This document shows, in pieces, positions 1 to 5,044 of a stretch of DNA of 6,810 nt. Position 1 is the first letter of the stretch; each line of letters opens with the position of its first letter. Made by a program: the position numbers and the translations under genes. The notes beneath the pieces are model-generated. The model searched no databases. It worked only from the letters and a program-made list of their open reading frames with translations, and was not told where the DNA came from. Source of the stretch: Lentzea sp. (GTDB lineage: Bacteria > Actinomycetota > Actinomycetes > Mycobacteriales > Pseudonocardiaceae); contig JASLAV010000077.1 in NCBI GenBank assembly GCA_030146905.1, positions 1-6,810 of the forward strand, read 5' to 3'.

Positions 1-67
1 GGACCGCTTGCGGTGTAACGGATCGTCGTGTGGTCTGCTCGCTGTACTTCGAGGTTCTTCCTGGTGG
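1..67. other. Short stretch beyond the MFS stop codon, no gene seen
   Basis: This is the sequence downstream of the minus-strand transporter gene, cut by the window edge. A 12-bp perfect palindrome, ACCGC-TT-GCGGT, lies at 3-14. Its 2-nt spacer is too short for a normal hairpin loop, so I do not call it a terminator. Nothing else is recognisable here. Confidence 0.4.
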
Positions 68-1318
68 TCACAGTGCTTCCTTTTCACGTGTCGGCAGGAC
101 GGGGCTACGGCGCTGCGTCCGGACTTGGTTGAGGCGAAGAGCGAAGGCGGAGAAGGTGATCACCACGATCGCCAGTGCGTAGATCACGGTGGCTGTCCTC
201 AAACCCAGTGCTGTCACGGCGATTCCGCCGAGGACGGCGGGCACGCTGTTGCCCAGGTAGCTGATGATGTTCGCCAGGGCGAAGACCGAGCTGCGCTCGT
301 GCGGCCTGGCGACCCGCGCGACGGTCCCGAACGTCGCCAGCACCGACGCGCCGAAGCCGGCGCCCGCGACGACCGTGCCGAGAGCGGCGAGCCAGGCGAG
401 GTCTCCGGTCGTCCCGGCGAGCGATGCCAAGGTGCCGAGCCCGAGGACGGCGGACGACGGGGCCAGCAGTGAAGACGCCGGACGGGCGCGCAGCAGCAGG
501 ACGGTGAGAGCTCCGGTGCCCGCCAGGAGCGTCACCACGACGCCGCCGATCAAACGGTTGTGCAGTCCCAGCAGTTCCGCCGCGACCGACGGGCCGAGGG
601 AGAGGTACATCCCGGCCAACGCCCAGGTGGCGATCATCGCCGGCACTACCGGGATGATGTCCGCACGCAGGTGGGTGGGCATCGCGATGCGCGGGCGCAG
701 GGACGCGAGGGCTCCTGGCCGTTTGAGCGACGTCTCCGGCAGGTGGGCGACGACGATGGCCGCCATCAGCATTCCGACCAACAGCAGTGCGTAGACCAGC
801 CGGGTCGGTGCGGGACCGAACTGCACCAGCGCACCACTGCCAAGAGCGCCGAGAGCGAGACCGGTCAGGGGTGCCACGGCCGTGATCGCGCCGGCCCGTC
901 CACGCGACGGTTCGAGGTCGACGAGGGTGGCGCTCAGGGTGGTCATCGCCGCTCCGGTCGCGACGCCCTGCAACACCCGGGCGACGGACAGCACGACCAC
1001 GTCCCCGGCGACCAGGAACAGCACGAGCGCGACCACCTCCAGGGCGATCGCCGCGGCGAGCACCGGTCGGCGGCCGAGGTGGTCCGACAGGGCTCCGACG
1101 ACGAGCAGCGAACCCAGCAGGCCGAACACGTACAGGGCGAAGACGACCGTCAACACCCAGGCCGTGAAGTGCCATTGCTGTTGGTAGATCACGTAAAGCG
1201 GGGATGGCGCGCTGGATGCCGCCAGGAAGAGCACGAGGACGGTGGCCACGCTGGGGAAGTGGCCCCTCCACGCCGCGCGCCGCGGTGGGGAGGGGGTATC
1301 GAGAGTGTCAACAGGCAT
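68..1318 (-). CDS. MFS (major facilitator superfamily) efflux transporter
   Basis: A 416-aa integral membrane protein of the usual MFS length, with about twelve hydrophobic segments starting near residue 24. Family landmarks are visible: motif A between the second and third segments (GALSDHLGRRPVL, residues 75-87), a motif-B-like RVLQGVATGAA (114-124), and a glycine-rich motif-C-like stretch, APLTGLALGALG (149-160), which is characteristic of drug:H+ antiporters. The residues after about 395 form a short charged cytoplasmic tail. It probably exports a small molecule using the proton gradient; the substrate cannot be told. The ATG at 1316-1318 is supported by a GAGG ribosome site (complement of 1324-1327) five bases upstream. 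The gene is divergent from a TetR-family gene, with 98 bp and three operator-like palindromes between them, one of which touches the ribosome site. Regulation by the neighbouring repressor is inferred from this arrangement. The gene appears intact. Confidence 0.93.
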   Translation of the reverse strand: MPVDTLDTPSPPRRAAWRGHFPSVATVLVLFLAASSAPSPLYVIYQQQWHFTAWVLTVVFALYVFGLLGSLLVVGALSDHLGRRPVLAAAIALEVVALVLFLVAGDVVVLSVARVLQGVATGAAMTTLSATLVDLEPSRGRAGAITAVAPLTGLALGALGSGALVQFGPAPTRLVYALLLVGMLMAAIVVAHLPETSLKRPGALASLRPRIAMPTHLRADIIPVVPAMIATWALAGMYLSLGPSVAAELLGLHNRLIGGVVVTLLAGTGALTVLLLRARPASSLLAPSSAVLGLGTLASLAGTTGDLAWLAALGTVVAGAGFGASVLATFGTVARVARPHERSSVFALANIISYLGNSVPAVLGGIAVTALGLRTATVIYALAIVVITFSAFALRLNQVRTQRRSPVLPTREKEAL

Positions 1319-1323
1319 GTAAG

Positions 1324-1327
1324 CCTC
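1324..1327 (-). promoter_or_regulatory. Ribosome binding site of the MFS gene, touching operator copy 1
   Basis: On the minus strand the sequence reads GAGG, five bases before the ATG of the transporter. Position 1327 is also the first base of operator-like copy 1, so a repressor bound there would sit right at the translation start region of the transporter transcript. Confidence 0.6.
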
Positions 1328-1342
1328 GCAGTGATCGTTGCG
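1327..1342. promoter_or_regulatory. Operator-like palindrome, copy 1
   Basis: The 16-mer CGCAGTGATCGTTGCG has perfectly complementary outer arms (CGCA/TGCG) around a self-complementary GATC core. It is one of three related sites between the divergent transporter and TetR genes. TetR-family repressors normally bind such short palindromes in their own divergent promoter region, so this is a probable binding site. The protein-site pairing is inferred. Confidence 0.65.
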
Positions 1343-1361
1343 TTAGCGCCTCCAAGCTAAC
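1342..1361. repeat. Inverted repeat GTTAGC-N8-GCTAAC
   Basis: Perfect 6-bp arms are separated by 8 bp, lying between operator-like copies 1 and 2. It could be a second kind of regulator site or a small hairpin in the leader of the transporter transcript. It is unrelated in sequence to the CGCA-NN-GATC palindromes. Confidence 0.45.
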
Positions 1362-1366
1362 ACAAA

Positions 1367-1382
1367 CGCATCGATCGCTGCG
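1367..1382. promoter_or_regulatory. Operator-like palindrome, copy 2
   Basis: The 16-mer CGCATCGATCGCTGCG has the same CGCA-NN-GATC-NN-TGCG architecture as copy 1 and is the most symmetrical of the three (core CGATCG). It starts 40 bp after copy 1 and 23 bp before copy 3. It directly abuts the -10-like TTTAAT of the minus strand. Confidence 0.65.
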
Positions 1383-1388
1383 ATTAAA
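1383..1388 (-). promoter_or_regulatory. Possible -10 element for the MFS gene (TTTAAT)
   Basis: The minus strand reads TTTAAT, five of six matches to TATAAT, placed exactly in the gap between operator copies 2 and 3. No good -35 hexamer stands at the expected distance. Repressor bound at the flanking copies would occlude this element. The call rests on sequence resemblance only. Confidence 0.35.
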
Positions 1389-1389
1389 A

Positions 1390-1405
1390 CGCAGTGATCG
1401 GTGCA
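1390..1405. promoter_or_regulatory. Operator-like palindrome, copy 3
   Basis: The 16-mer CGCAGTGATCGGTGCA matches copy 1 at 14 of 16 positions and keeps the CGCA-NN-GATC-NN-TGC frame, with one arm mismatch (final A). It ends 12 bp before the TetR start codon and runs into the AATAAT -10-like element, so binding here would give autorepression. Confidence 0.65.
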
Positions 1406-1410
1406 ATAAT
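1405..1410 (+). promoter_or_regulatory. Possible -10 element for the TetR gene (AATAAT)
   Basis: AATAAT matches TATAAT at five of six positions and ends seven bases before the ATG at 1417. A transcript starting from it would begin at or next to the start codon. Together with the lack of a clear ribosome site, this suggests a leaderless mRNA, which is common in actinomycetes. No convincing -35 element is seen. Confidence 0.35.
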
Positions 1411-1416
1411 GGTCAC

Positions 1417-1998
1417 ATGCCCGCCGTGACCTCCGCCTCCCGCGCCGACAGCCGACCCGGCGGCCGCTCGGCCCGCGTCCGCGCGGCCGTCCACCAAGCC
1501 GTCAAGGACCTGCTCGCCGACGAGACCACCGAACAGCTGACGATCCCGGTGATCGCCGGCCGCGCGGGCGTGCACGCCACCACGGTCTACCGCCGCTGGG
1601 GCTCCGTGGGCGACCTGCTCGCCGACGTGGCGACCAGTCGCTTCTCCGGCGACTTCGTGGTGCCGGACACCGGAAGCCTCCGCGGGGACCTGGAGCGGTA
1701 CGCGGCCGACCTCGCCCGGGATCTCAGCGACCCGGACACCCTGGCCCTGGTCCGTGCCACCATCGGCGTCGGCGGCGAGCAGGGCGCCGCCGTGTGCCGC
1801 AAAGAACGCCAGGACCAGCTCGAAGCCATCCTCGACCGCGAACAGAGCCGGGGCAACGAGATCCCGCCCGTCGACCGCACCATCGACGCCCTGCTCGCGC
1901 CGCTCTACTACCGGGCCGTCTTCACCGACCAGACGCCGACTCCCGAATGGGCGCGCACCCTCGTGGGTCACCTGCTGCCGGAAACGCCCAAGCCATAG
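1417..1998 (+). CDS. TetR/AcrR-family transcriptional repressor
   Basis: A 193-aa protein, normal for the family. The N-terminal DNA-binding domain is clear. Residues 41-61 form the helix-turn-helix, with the typical IAGRAGVHATTVYRRWGSVGDLL pattern in which a Y-R-R-W follows the recognition helix. The rest (about 75-193) is a helical ligand-binding and dimerisation part resembling the TetR C-terminal domains common in actinomycetes. The ATG at 1417 is chosen because upstream in-frame sequence runs through the operator array and into the divergent gene. No strong ribosome site is visible, so translation may be leaderless. The divergent MFS gene is the obvious target: the repressor probably releases the operator palindromes when it binds a ligand, likely the exported compound or a precursor. 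The stop codon at 1996-1998 directly abuts acetate kinase debris, so the gene's 3' end coincides with a DNA junction, but the protein appears complete. Confidence 0.93.
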   Translation: MPAVTSASRADSRPGGRSARVRAAVHQAVKDLLADETTEQLTIPVIAGRAGVHATTVYRRWGSVGDLLADVATSRFSGDFVVPDTGSLRGDLERYAADLARDLSDPDTLALVRATIGVGGEQGAAVCRKERQDQLEAILDREQSRGNEIPPVDRTIDALLAPLYYRAVFTDQTPTPEWARTLVGHLLPETPKP

Positions 1999-2373
1999 CG
2001 GACGGACGAAGTCATCCTCGCCGTCGGTGAAACGCGTCCTCCGCCCGACCACCCCACAACCAAGATCGCCGCTGCGGAGGAGGACCCGACCCGGCCGCGG
2101 CGCTGGTGCTGTGGGTGTTCGCCCACCGCGTACGCCGCGAACTCGCTGGACCGGCTCGACGCACTGGTGTTCACCGGCGAGATCGGCTGGGGCCACCCCG
2201 AAGTCCGCACCGACGTCGTAGCCGCCCTGTCCCCGCTCGGCATGCCGCGAGACTCGACCGCCGAATCGGACGGTGACGGGCCGGTCAGCCTGCCGGGCGC
2301 CGCGGTTCCGGTGGTCGTGGTGCGTCCGCGCGAGGAACTGCGGTTCCGCCGTGACACTCTCGCCGCGCTGTGA
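1999..2373 (+). pseudogene. ackA: Acetate kinase 3' fragment, frameshifted (ackA remnant)
   Basis: This is the C-terminal part of acetate kinase, the enzyme that converts acetyl phosphate and ADP to acetate and ATP. It is spread over two frames. Frame 1 gives KIAAAEEDP (2062-2088). The reading then shifts and continues as DPAAALVLWVFAHRVRREL (2088-2144). It shifts back near 2131-2148 and continues as LDRLDALVFTGEIGWGHPEV through to the TGA at 2371. LDALVFTGEIG followed by EVR is the conserved C-terminal glycine-rich signature of the family, and PVPVVVV-REEL is its usual end. The first words after the TetR stop, RTDEVI, may also belong to it. The N-terminal half or more, with the start and most active-site residues, is missing, so it cannot make an active enzyme. 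The abrupt junction with the TetR gene suggests that deletion or insertion removed the front of the gene. The enzyme assignment is firm; the exact 5' boundary is not. Confidence 0.8.
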
Positions 2374-2429
2374 CCGATAACGGCGTTGGGAACACGACCG
2401 GCAACGTCTGGTTCACGACGGCCGGTTCG

Positions 2430-2463
2430 GCGTACCCGTCCGGCGGCCTCCGCCCGGGTACGC
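2430..2463 (+). terminator. Strong hairpin downstream of the ackA remnant
   Basis: Perfect 9-bp arms, GCGTACCCG (2430-2438) and CGGGTACGC (2455-2463), enclose an inner GGCGG-CCT-CCGCC stem (2442-2454). Only three unpaired bases on the left side separate the two stems. No T-run follows, which is common for actinomycete terminators. It stands 57 bp after the ackA stop and 75 bp before the next gene, so it probably ended the former acetate kinase transcript and now insulates the small gene. Confidence 0.55.
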
Positions 2464-2526
2464 CTGAGCACAGCGGACGTGTCGGCTGGTCCGGGACGGG
2501 TACCACGACGGCAGGGAACCCGACAC

Positions 2527-2535
2527 GAGGAGGAG
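2527..2535 (+). promoter_or_regulatory. Very strong ribosome binding site (GAGGAGGAG)
   Basis: A repeated GAG run gives a near-perfect match to the anti-Shine-Dalgarno sequence just ahead of the ATG at 2539. It fixes that start against in-frame alternatives further upstream and predicts efficient translation of the small protein. Confidence 0.75.
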
Positions 2536-2538
2536 CGG

Positions 2539-2769
2539 ATGTCCAGCAGTGAGGCCGGTCAGGTCACGGGCACGCCGGACAAGGACTACAACATCATCTG
2601 GTTCGTCGAGGCGTGCTTGAGCAACGTGCTTCGGCTGGAGACCTACATCGCCGACGCGGAGCGTGCGGGCGACAGTGAGCTTGCGGACTTCTTCCGCCGC
2701 GCCCAGGAGGCGAGCCGCAAGGGGGCCGACGAGGGCAAGGAACTGCTGGTCCGGCGGTTGAACGGCTGA
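2539..2769 (+). CDS. Small helical protein, 76 aa, function unknown
   Basis: I do not recognise a named family with certainty. The protein has a short polar N-terminus (1-15), then two amphipathic helices: about residues 18-42 (containing IIWFVEACLSNVLRLE) and about 45-72 (rich in charged residues, FFRRAQEASRKGADEGKELL). The absence of membrane segments points to a soluble cytoplasmic protein, perhaps a helical hairpin that dimerises into a four-helix bundle. Codon use is clearly coding-like and the ribosome site is excellent. The gene is bracketed by two hairpins, so it appears to be its own transcription unit. I have an impression that similar short proteins are widespread in actinomycetes near phosphoketolase and acetate kinase genes, which would fit the ackA remnant upstream. 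That is from memory and unverified. A single cysteine (C26) is present. Confidence 0.72.
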   Translation: MSSSEAGQVTGTPDKDYNIIWFVEACLSNVLRLETYIADAERAGDSELADFFRRAQEASRKGADEGKELLVRRLNG

Positions 2770-2786
2770 CGCCGCCACATCGGCGA

Positions 2787-2816
2787 GCCGGCGATCCAGT
2801 GCACCGGATCGCCGGC
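2787..2816 (+). terminator. Perfect 11-bp hairpin after the 76-aa gene
   Basis: The arms GCCGGCGATCC (2787-2797) and GGATCGCCGGC (2806-2816) pair without mismatch around an 8-nt loop, starting 17 bp after the stop codon. No T-run follows, as is usual in this GC range. It is the probable terminator of the small gene and may also work for transcripts arriving from the right. Confidence 0.65.
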
Positions 2817-2821
2817 GCGGG

Positions 2822-3042
2822 TGGGAGGAGCTCCCAGGCTGGATCGTGGCCATGAAGGCCCACGTGCCGATGGGTCCCGGCCCCGACGACGTCGACAGTC
2901 GCGTCTACACCTCATGGACCGCTGCAGGACAGCCGAGGCCGAGGCCGAGAAAAGGGTGCTGTCCGAAGGGCTCGCGGCCCTCGGCGGGGCTGGCGACACG
3001 TGGAAGGCGCGGCTGCCGCAGATCAACGGCTCGCCGAGATGA
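2822..3042 (+). pseudogene. Possible frameshifted remnant of an unidentified gene
   Basis: Two plus-strand frames look coding in turn, with mostly G/C third positions. The first reads WEELPGWIVAMKAHVPMGPG and then DDVDSRVYTSWTAAG (2822 to about 2920). After a one-frame switch near 2925-2945, the second reads AEAEAEKRVLSEGLAALG and then GDTWKARLPQINGSPR to the TGA at 3040-3042. A short GAGGCC-type tandem repeat at about 2936-2950 lies at the switch and could be a slippage site. I do not recognise the family. The last 15 bp overlap the decayed end of the NACHT remnant on the other strand. Absence of a ribosome site at a proper distance argues that the 5' end is also lost. It could be chance bias from high GC. 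Confidence 0.3.
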
Positions 3043-3682
3043 GAGAGGTACTCCTCGATCTGGCGAGGGCGGAGGGGGCCGGATCATCAGCGCGGAGCCG
3101 AGGGACAGCGTCAGGCCGAGAGCGTCGTAGTCGGTGCTGCGGCTGGTGACCGCCAACGGCAGCAAGCCGTCTGCGCGGTGGAAGTCGTCGATGGCGCGGG
3201 CACAGGCCAGGCGGTGCTGCAGGGGTACCTCGTCGAGTCCGTCGAGCAACGGGAGCACCCGGTCGTCGGCGATCCAGTTTCGGGCCAGTTCTCGTGGGAG
3301 GCCGTGGAGCGGACCGCCGAGGCGGAGCTTCAGAATGGTGCGCCGGAACAAGGTCCGGTCAAGCACGCCCTCGATCCGGACTTACCGCTGGGCGTGCGAT
3401 GAGGGCGCGGCGGTAGTACGCGGTGCGTTCGGTCGAGCCGGGCGGCGGTGCCTCATCGACACGGGAGGCGAAGACCGCGAGCGTGAGGCCACCGGTGAGC
3501 AGCACGGCAAGCAGTGGCCAGGCGAGCCACAGGTACGGGCGCCAGGATTCCGGCAGTGCGTTGGTGGCGACATTGGTCGTCACCGCGGTGAGGGCGGCAA
3601 CCAGCTCGGCGATGACTGTCAACCGCACTCGGTTGCCCACGCTCGACATTGTCGTGGGTTGTGCCCCCGAACGGGTTTGCAT
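3028..3682 (-). pseudogene. NACHT/STAND NTPase pseudogene, Walker A lost
   Basis: Pieces of one multidomain signalling NTPase follow each other on the minus strand in the right order. The N-terminus (ATG at 3680-3682) has two hydrophobic segments, about residues 22-43 and 50-71 (with LPESWRPYLWLAWPLLAVL). After a frameshift near 3375 comes EGVLDRTLFRRTILKLRLGG. This is followed at once by HGLPRELARNWIADD and a textbook NACHT Walker B, RVLPLLDGLDEV (3226-3261), then PLAVTSRSTDYDALGL. After another frameshift near 3065 comes QIEEYLSHLGEP, the usual helical segment after the NACHT core. The roughly 100 residues carrying Walker A (GxxGxGKT) that should lie between GG and GLPREL are absent, which marks a deletion near 3308. 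The C-terminal sensor half is gone too. Intact relatives are membrane-anchored or cytoplasmic ATPases, several of them linked to phage defence. This copy cannot bind ATP normally. Confidence 0.75.
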
Positions 3683-3694
3683 TTGTCATCTCGA

Positions 3695-3712
3695 TGAGGT
3701 GACGCCACCTCA
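3695..3712. repeat. 18-bp palindrome upstream of the NACHT remnant
   Basis: TGAGGTGACGCCACCTCA has 7-bp perfect arms, and the centre is also symmetrical apart from one A/C pair. It lies 12 bp upstream of the ATG of the minus-strand NACHT remnant and 38 bp before the ABC remnant on the plus strand, so it sits in a former divergent promoter region. It resembles a repressor or activator site. No intact regulator gene adjoins it. Confidence 0.5.
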
Positions 3713-3749
3713 CTACTGGTCAACGCGGCCGCGGATCGGGCTGAGCAGC

Positions 3750-4188
3750 ATGGAAACGGCGCTCGAAGTGCGTGGGGCGCGGCACGACTGCGGCTCCACG
3801 CGGGCGTTGGACGGTGTCACTTCGACGTCCGCGCGGGGGAGAGCGCGGCGTTGCTCGGCCTGAACGGCGCGGGCAAGACGACGCTGGTGAACCAGATGCT
3901 CGGCCTGCGAGCCGCGAAGGACGGCCGGTTTGCGTCGGTGGCGGTGGTCCGCGCGTGGCATTGACCCGGCGTAGCTCGGGGTGGTGCAGCAGTCGCTCGG
4001 GTAGTTCCCGAACACGTTGAAGGTGGCCGAGCTGGTCATCGGTGCCGCGGTACGGTCGGGCAAGCCGAGGTCGGCGGCCGGGCCGGTGTCGGCCGAACTT
4101 GATCTGACGGACCTGGCCGGGCGGCGCGCGACGGAGCTCTCCGGCAGTCAGAAGCAACGGCTGCAGCTCGGCCATGGCGCTGGTCGGT
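3750..4188 (+). pseudogene. ABC transporter ATP-binding subunit pseudogene
   Basis: The nucleotide-binding domain of an ABC exporter is readable across several frames: METALEVRGARHDCGSTRALDGV (3750-3818, quoted in part: METALEVRGA and RALDGV), then HFDVRAGESAALLGLNGAGK with Walker A GLNGAGKT at 3857-3880 and TTLVNQMLGLRAAKDG. After a shift comes PRVALTRR, then LGVVQQSLG, an in-frame TAG at 4002-4004, and FPNTLKVAELVIGAAVRSG. The ABC signature appears as LSGSQKQR (4137-4160; normally LSGGQ). A one-base shift then gives AMALVG, where homology stops. Walker B, the H-loop and the partner permease are missing. The Q-loop region fits ABC-2-type drug or antibiotic exporters, but the substrate is unknowable. 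At least three frameshifts, one stop and a 3' truncation make it clearly dead. Confidence 0.82.
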
Positions 4189-4295
4189 ACTGCGCGTCGA
4201 TCGAAATCCACTGGTGTCAACGGCATGAGACCACCGTATCGGCGCCCCAACTACGGTGATGTGTTCTACGTGAGCACGAGCCACGATGCACGATC

Positions 4296-4300
4296 AGGAG
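4296..4300 (+). promoter_or_regulatory. Ribosome binding site AGGAG that sets the start at 4306
   Basis: AGGAG stands five bases before ATG 4306. The frame is open further upstream, including an ATG at 4225, but that part overlaps the dead ABC gene and has no ribosome site. The shorter start is therefore preferred. A TTG at 4303 is a possible but weaker alternative. Confidence 0.65.
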
Positions 4301-4305
4301 TGTTG

Positions 4306-4809
4306 ATGGAGGTCCCGTTCGCCGACTTCCTCGTCAAGCCGGACTACAAGATGTTCCAGCTGCGCGATCCGGCGGTCGACGCCCTTGACACGAAGTTGCC
4401 CGCGCAGGCCGGCGAAGTCGTCTCCAACGAGTACGAACTGCTCGTGCGTACCGCCCAGGACTCGGCACGAGTGCGCGTGGTCCTCGCCAGCGGAGCCGGT
4501 TGTCCCGCGGACGCCGAACTGCTTGCCAGGCAAGAGGTCACGTTCCCGGAAGGCGAGCTGATCGTCGCGGAAGGCGGATACGGCCAGCAGGGACCTGTGG
4601 CTCTCCCGCAGGGCGCAGGACGCTACGAGATTTCGGTGTGGACGAATGGCAGGACGCGCACAGAGGCTTGGGGTGAGACGCAGCGAGCGATCCGAGAGCA
4701 ACGCGACCTCGCCCTGCTGGACGAGGAGCTGACCACACTCGACGGCGTCGAGTGGTACCGGCTGCTGTTCGTTCGCACCGCAGAGCAGCATTCATCTGAC
4801 GACGAGTGA
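4306..4809 (+). CDS. Hypothetical protein, 167 aa, probably soluble
   Basis: I do not recognise the family. No signal peptide or membrane segment is seen. Residues about 36-62 and 75-113 alternate hydrophobic and polar residues as in a beta-sandwich (NEYELLVRTA, ARVRVVLAS, RYEISVWTNG), with a glycine-rich turn, EGGYGQQG, at 89-96. Residues about 118-146 are a charged, probably helical segment (TQRAIREQRDLALLDEELT), and 149-159 (EWYRLLFVRTA) a last strand. The tail (QHSSDDE) is acidic. The compact acidic fold resembles the general build of small immunity or nuclease-inhibitor proteins, but I see no toxin gene nearby, so that idea is only speculative. Strong third-position G/C bias, a good ribosome site and no interruptions show it is a real, maintained gene even though both neighbours are pseudogenes. 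A bulged hairpin (GACGAC 4798-4803 with GTCGTC 4818-4823) overlaps its stop and may serve as a weak terminator. Confidence 0.72.
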   Translation: MEVPFADFLVKPDYKMFQLRDPAVDALDTKLPAQAGEVVSNEYELLVRTAQDSARVRVVLASGAGCPADAELLARQEVTFPEGELIVAEGGYGQQGPVALPQGAGRYEISVWTNGRTRTEAWGETQRAIREQRDLALLDEELTTLDGVEWYRLLFVRTAEQHSSDDE

Positions 4810-4919
4810 TCTCGCGGGTCGTCGCGCTGGTGCTCCATGCTTCCCTCAGGAAGTGAGCCTTGTGCCACCAAGACGCGCCAGGAAAGCGAGTTGTCGAGCG
4901 GCCCGTCGGTGCGGTGGTT

Positions 4920-5040
4920 CGTGCAGCAAGACTTCGCCGGACGGCGAGAAGCGTGCCGCGCTGCGCGAGTTGTGCAGCAGCATCAACGCGATCAGGCCGT
5001 GCGCCTCGGGCAGCTTCGTGCGGGCCATCCGCGCGCCGCG
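4920..5040 (-). pseudogene. Fragment resembling an ECF sigma factor
   Basis: The minus strand encodes LPEAHGLIALMLLHNSRSAA followed by RFSPSGEVLL. This closely resembles the conserved C-terminal segment of actinomycete ECF sigma factors of the DUF6596 / ECF42 type, where E-x-GLLALMLLH-D-(A/S)R-R-xAR precedes a short loop and a VLL-x-x-QDR motif. Such proteins recruit RNA polymerase to stress or envelope promoters. Only about 35-40 residues survive. Sigma domains 2 and 4, which bind promoter DNA, are not seen on either side, and the QDR-W motif downstream is out of frame or lost. The fragment cannot function. The family call is from memory of the motif and should be tested by profile search. 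Confidence 0.5.
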
Positions 5041-5044
5041 GCCA

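Noticed and set aside
3..14. Palindrome ACCGC-TT-GCGGT as a terminator of the MFS gene
   Set aside because: A two-base spacer is too short for a stable loop, the stem is only five pairs, and the window edge hides the rest.
105..1360. Long open frames on both strands across the MFS gene
   Set aside because: Their translations are arginine- and proline-rich low-complexity sequence with no transmembrane or family pattern, whereas the 68-1318 minus frame gives a textbook transporter.
1204..1416. Upstream extension of the TetR gene in the same frame
   Set aside because: It overlaps the divergent transporter start and the operator array, has no family homology, and would make the repressor far longer than the family norm.
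1384..2196. Long open frame on the minus strand opposite the TetR gene (270 codons)
   Set aside because: It is the antisense shadow of a GC-rich gene: glycine-, valine- and arginine-rich sequence without family motifs, running through the operator array and the ackA remnant.
4798..4823. Hairpin at the stop codon of the 167-aa gene as a firm terminator
   Set aside because: The stems GACGAC/GTCGTC and GAG/CTC pair only with a four-base one-sided bulge, so I mention it in the gene entry but do not list it separately.
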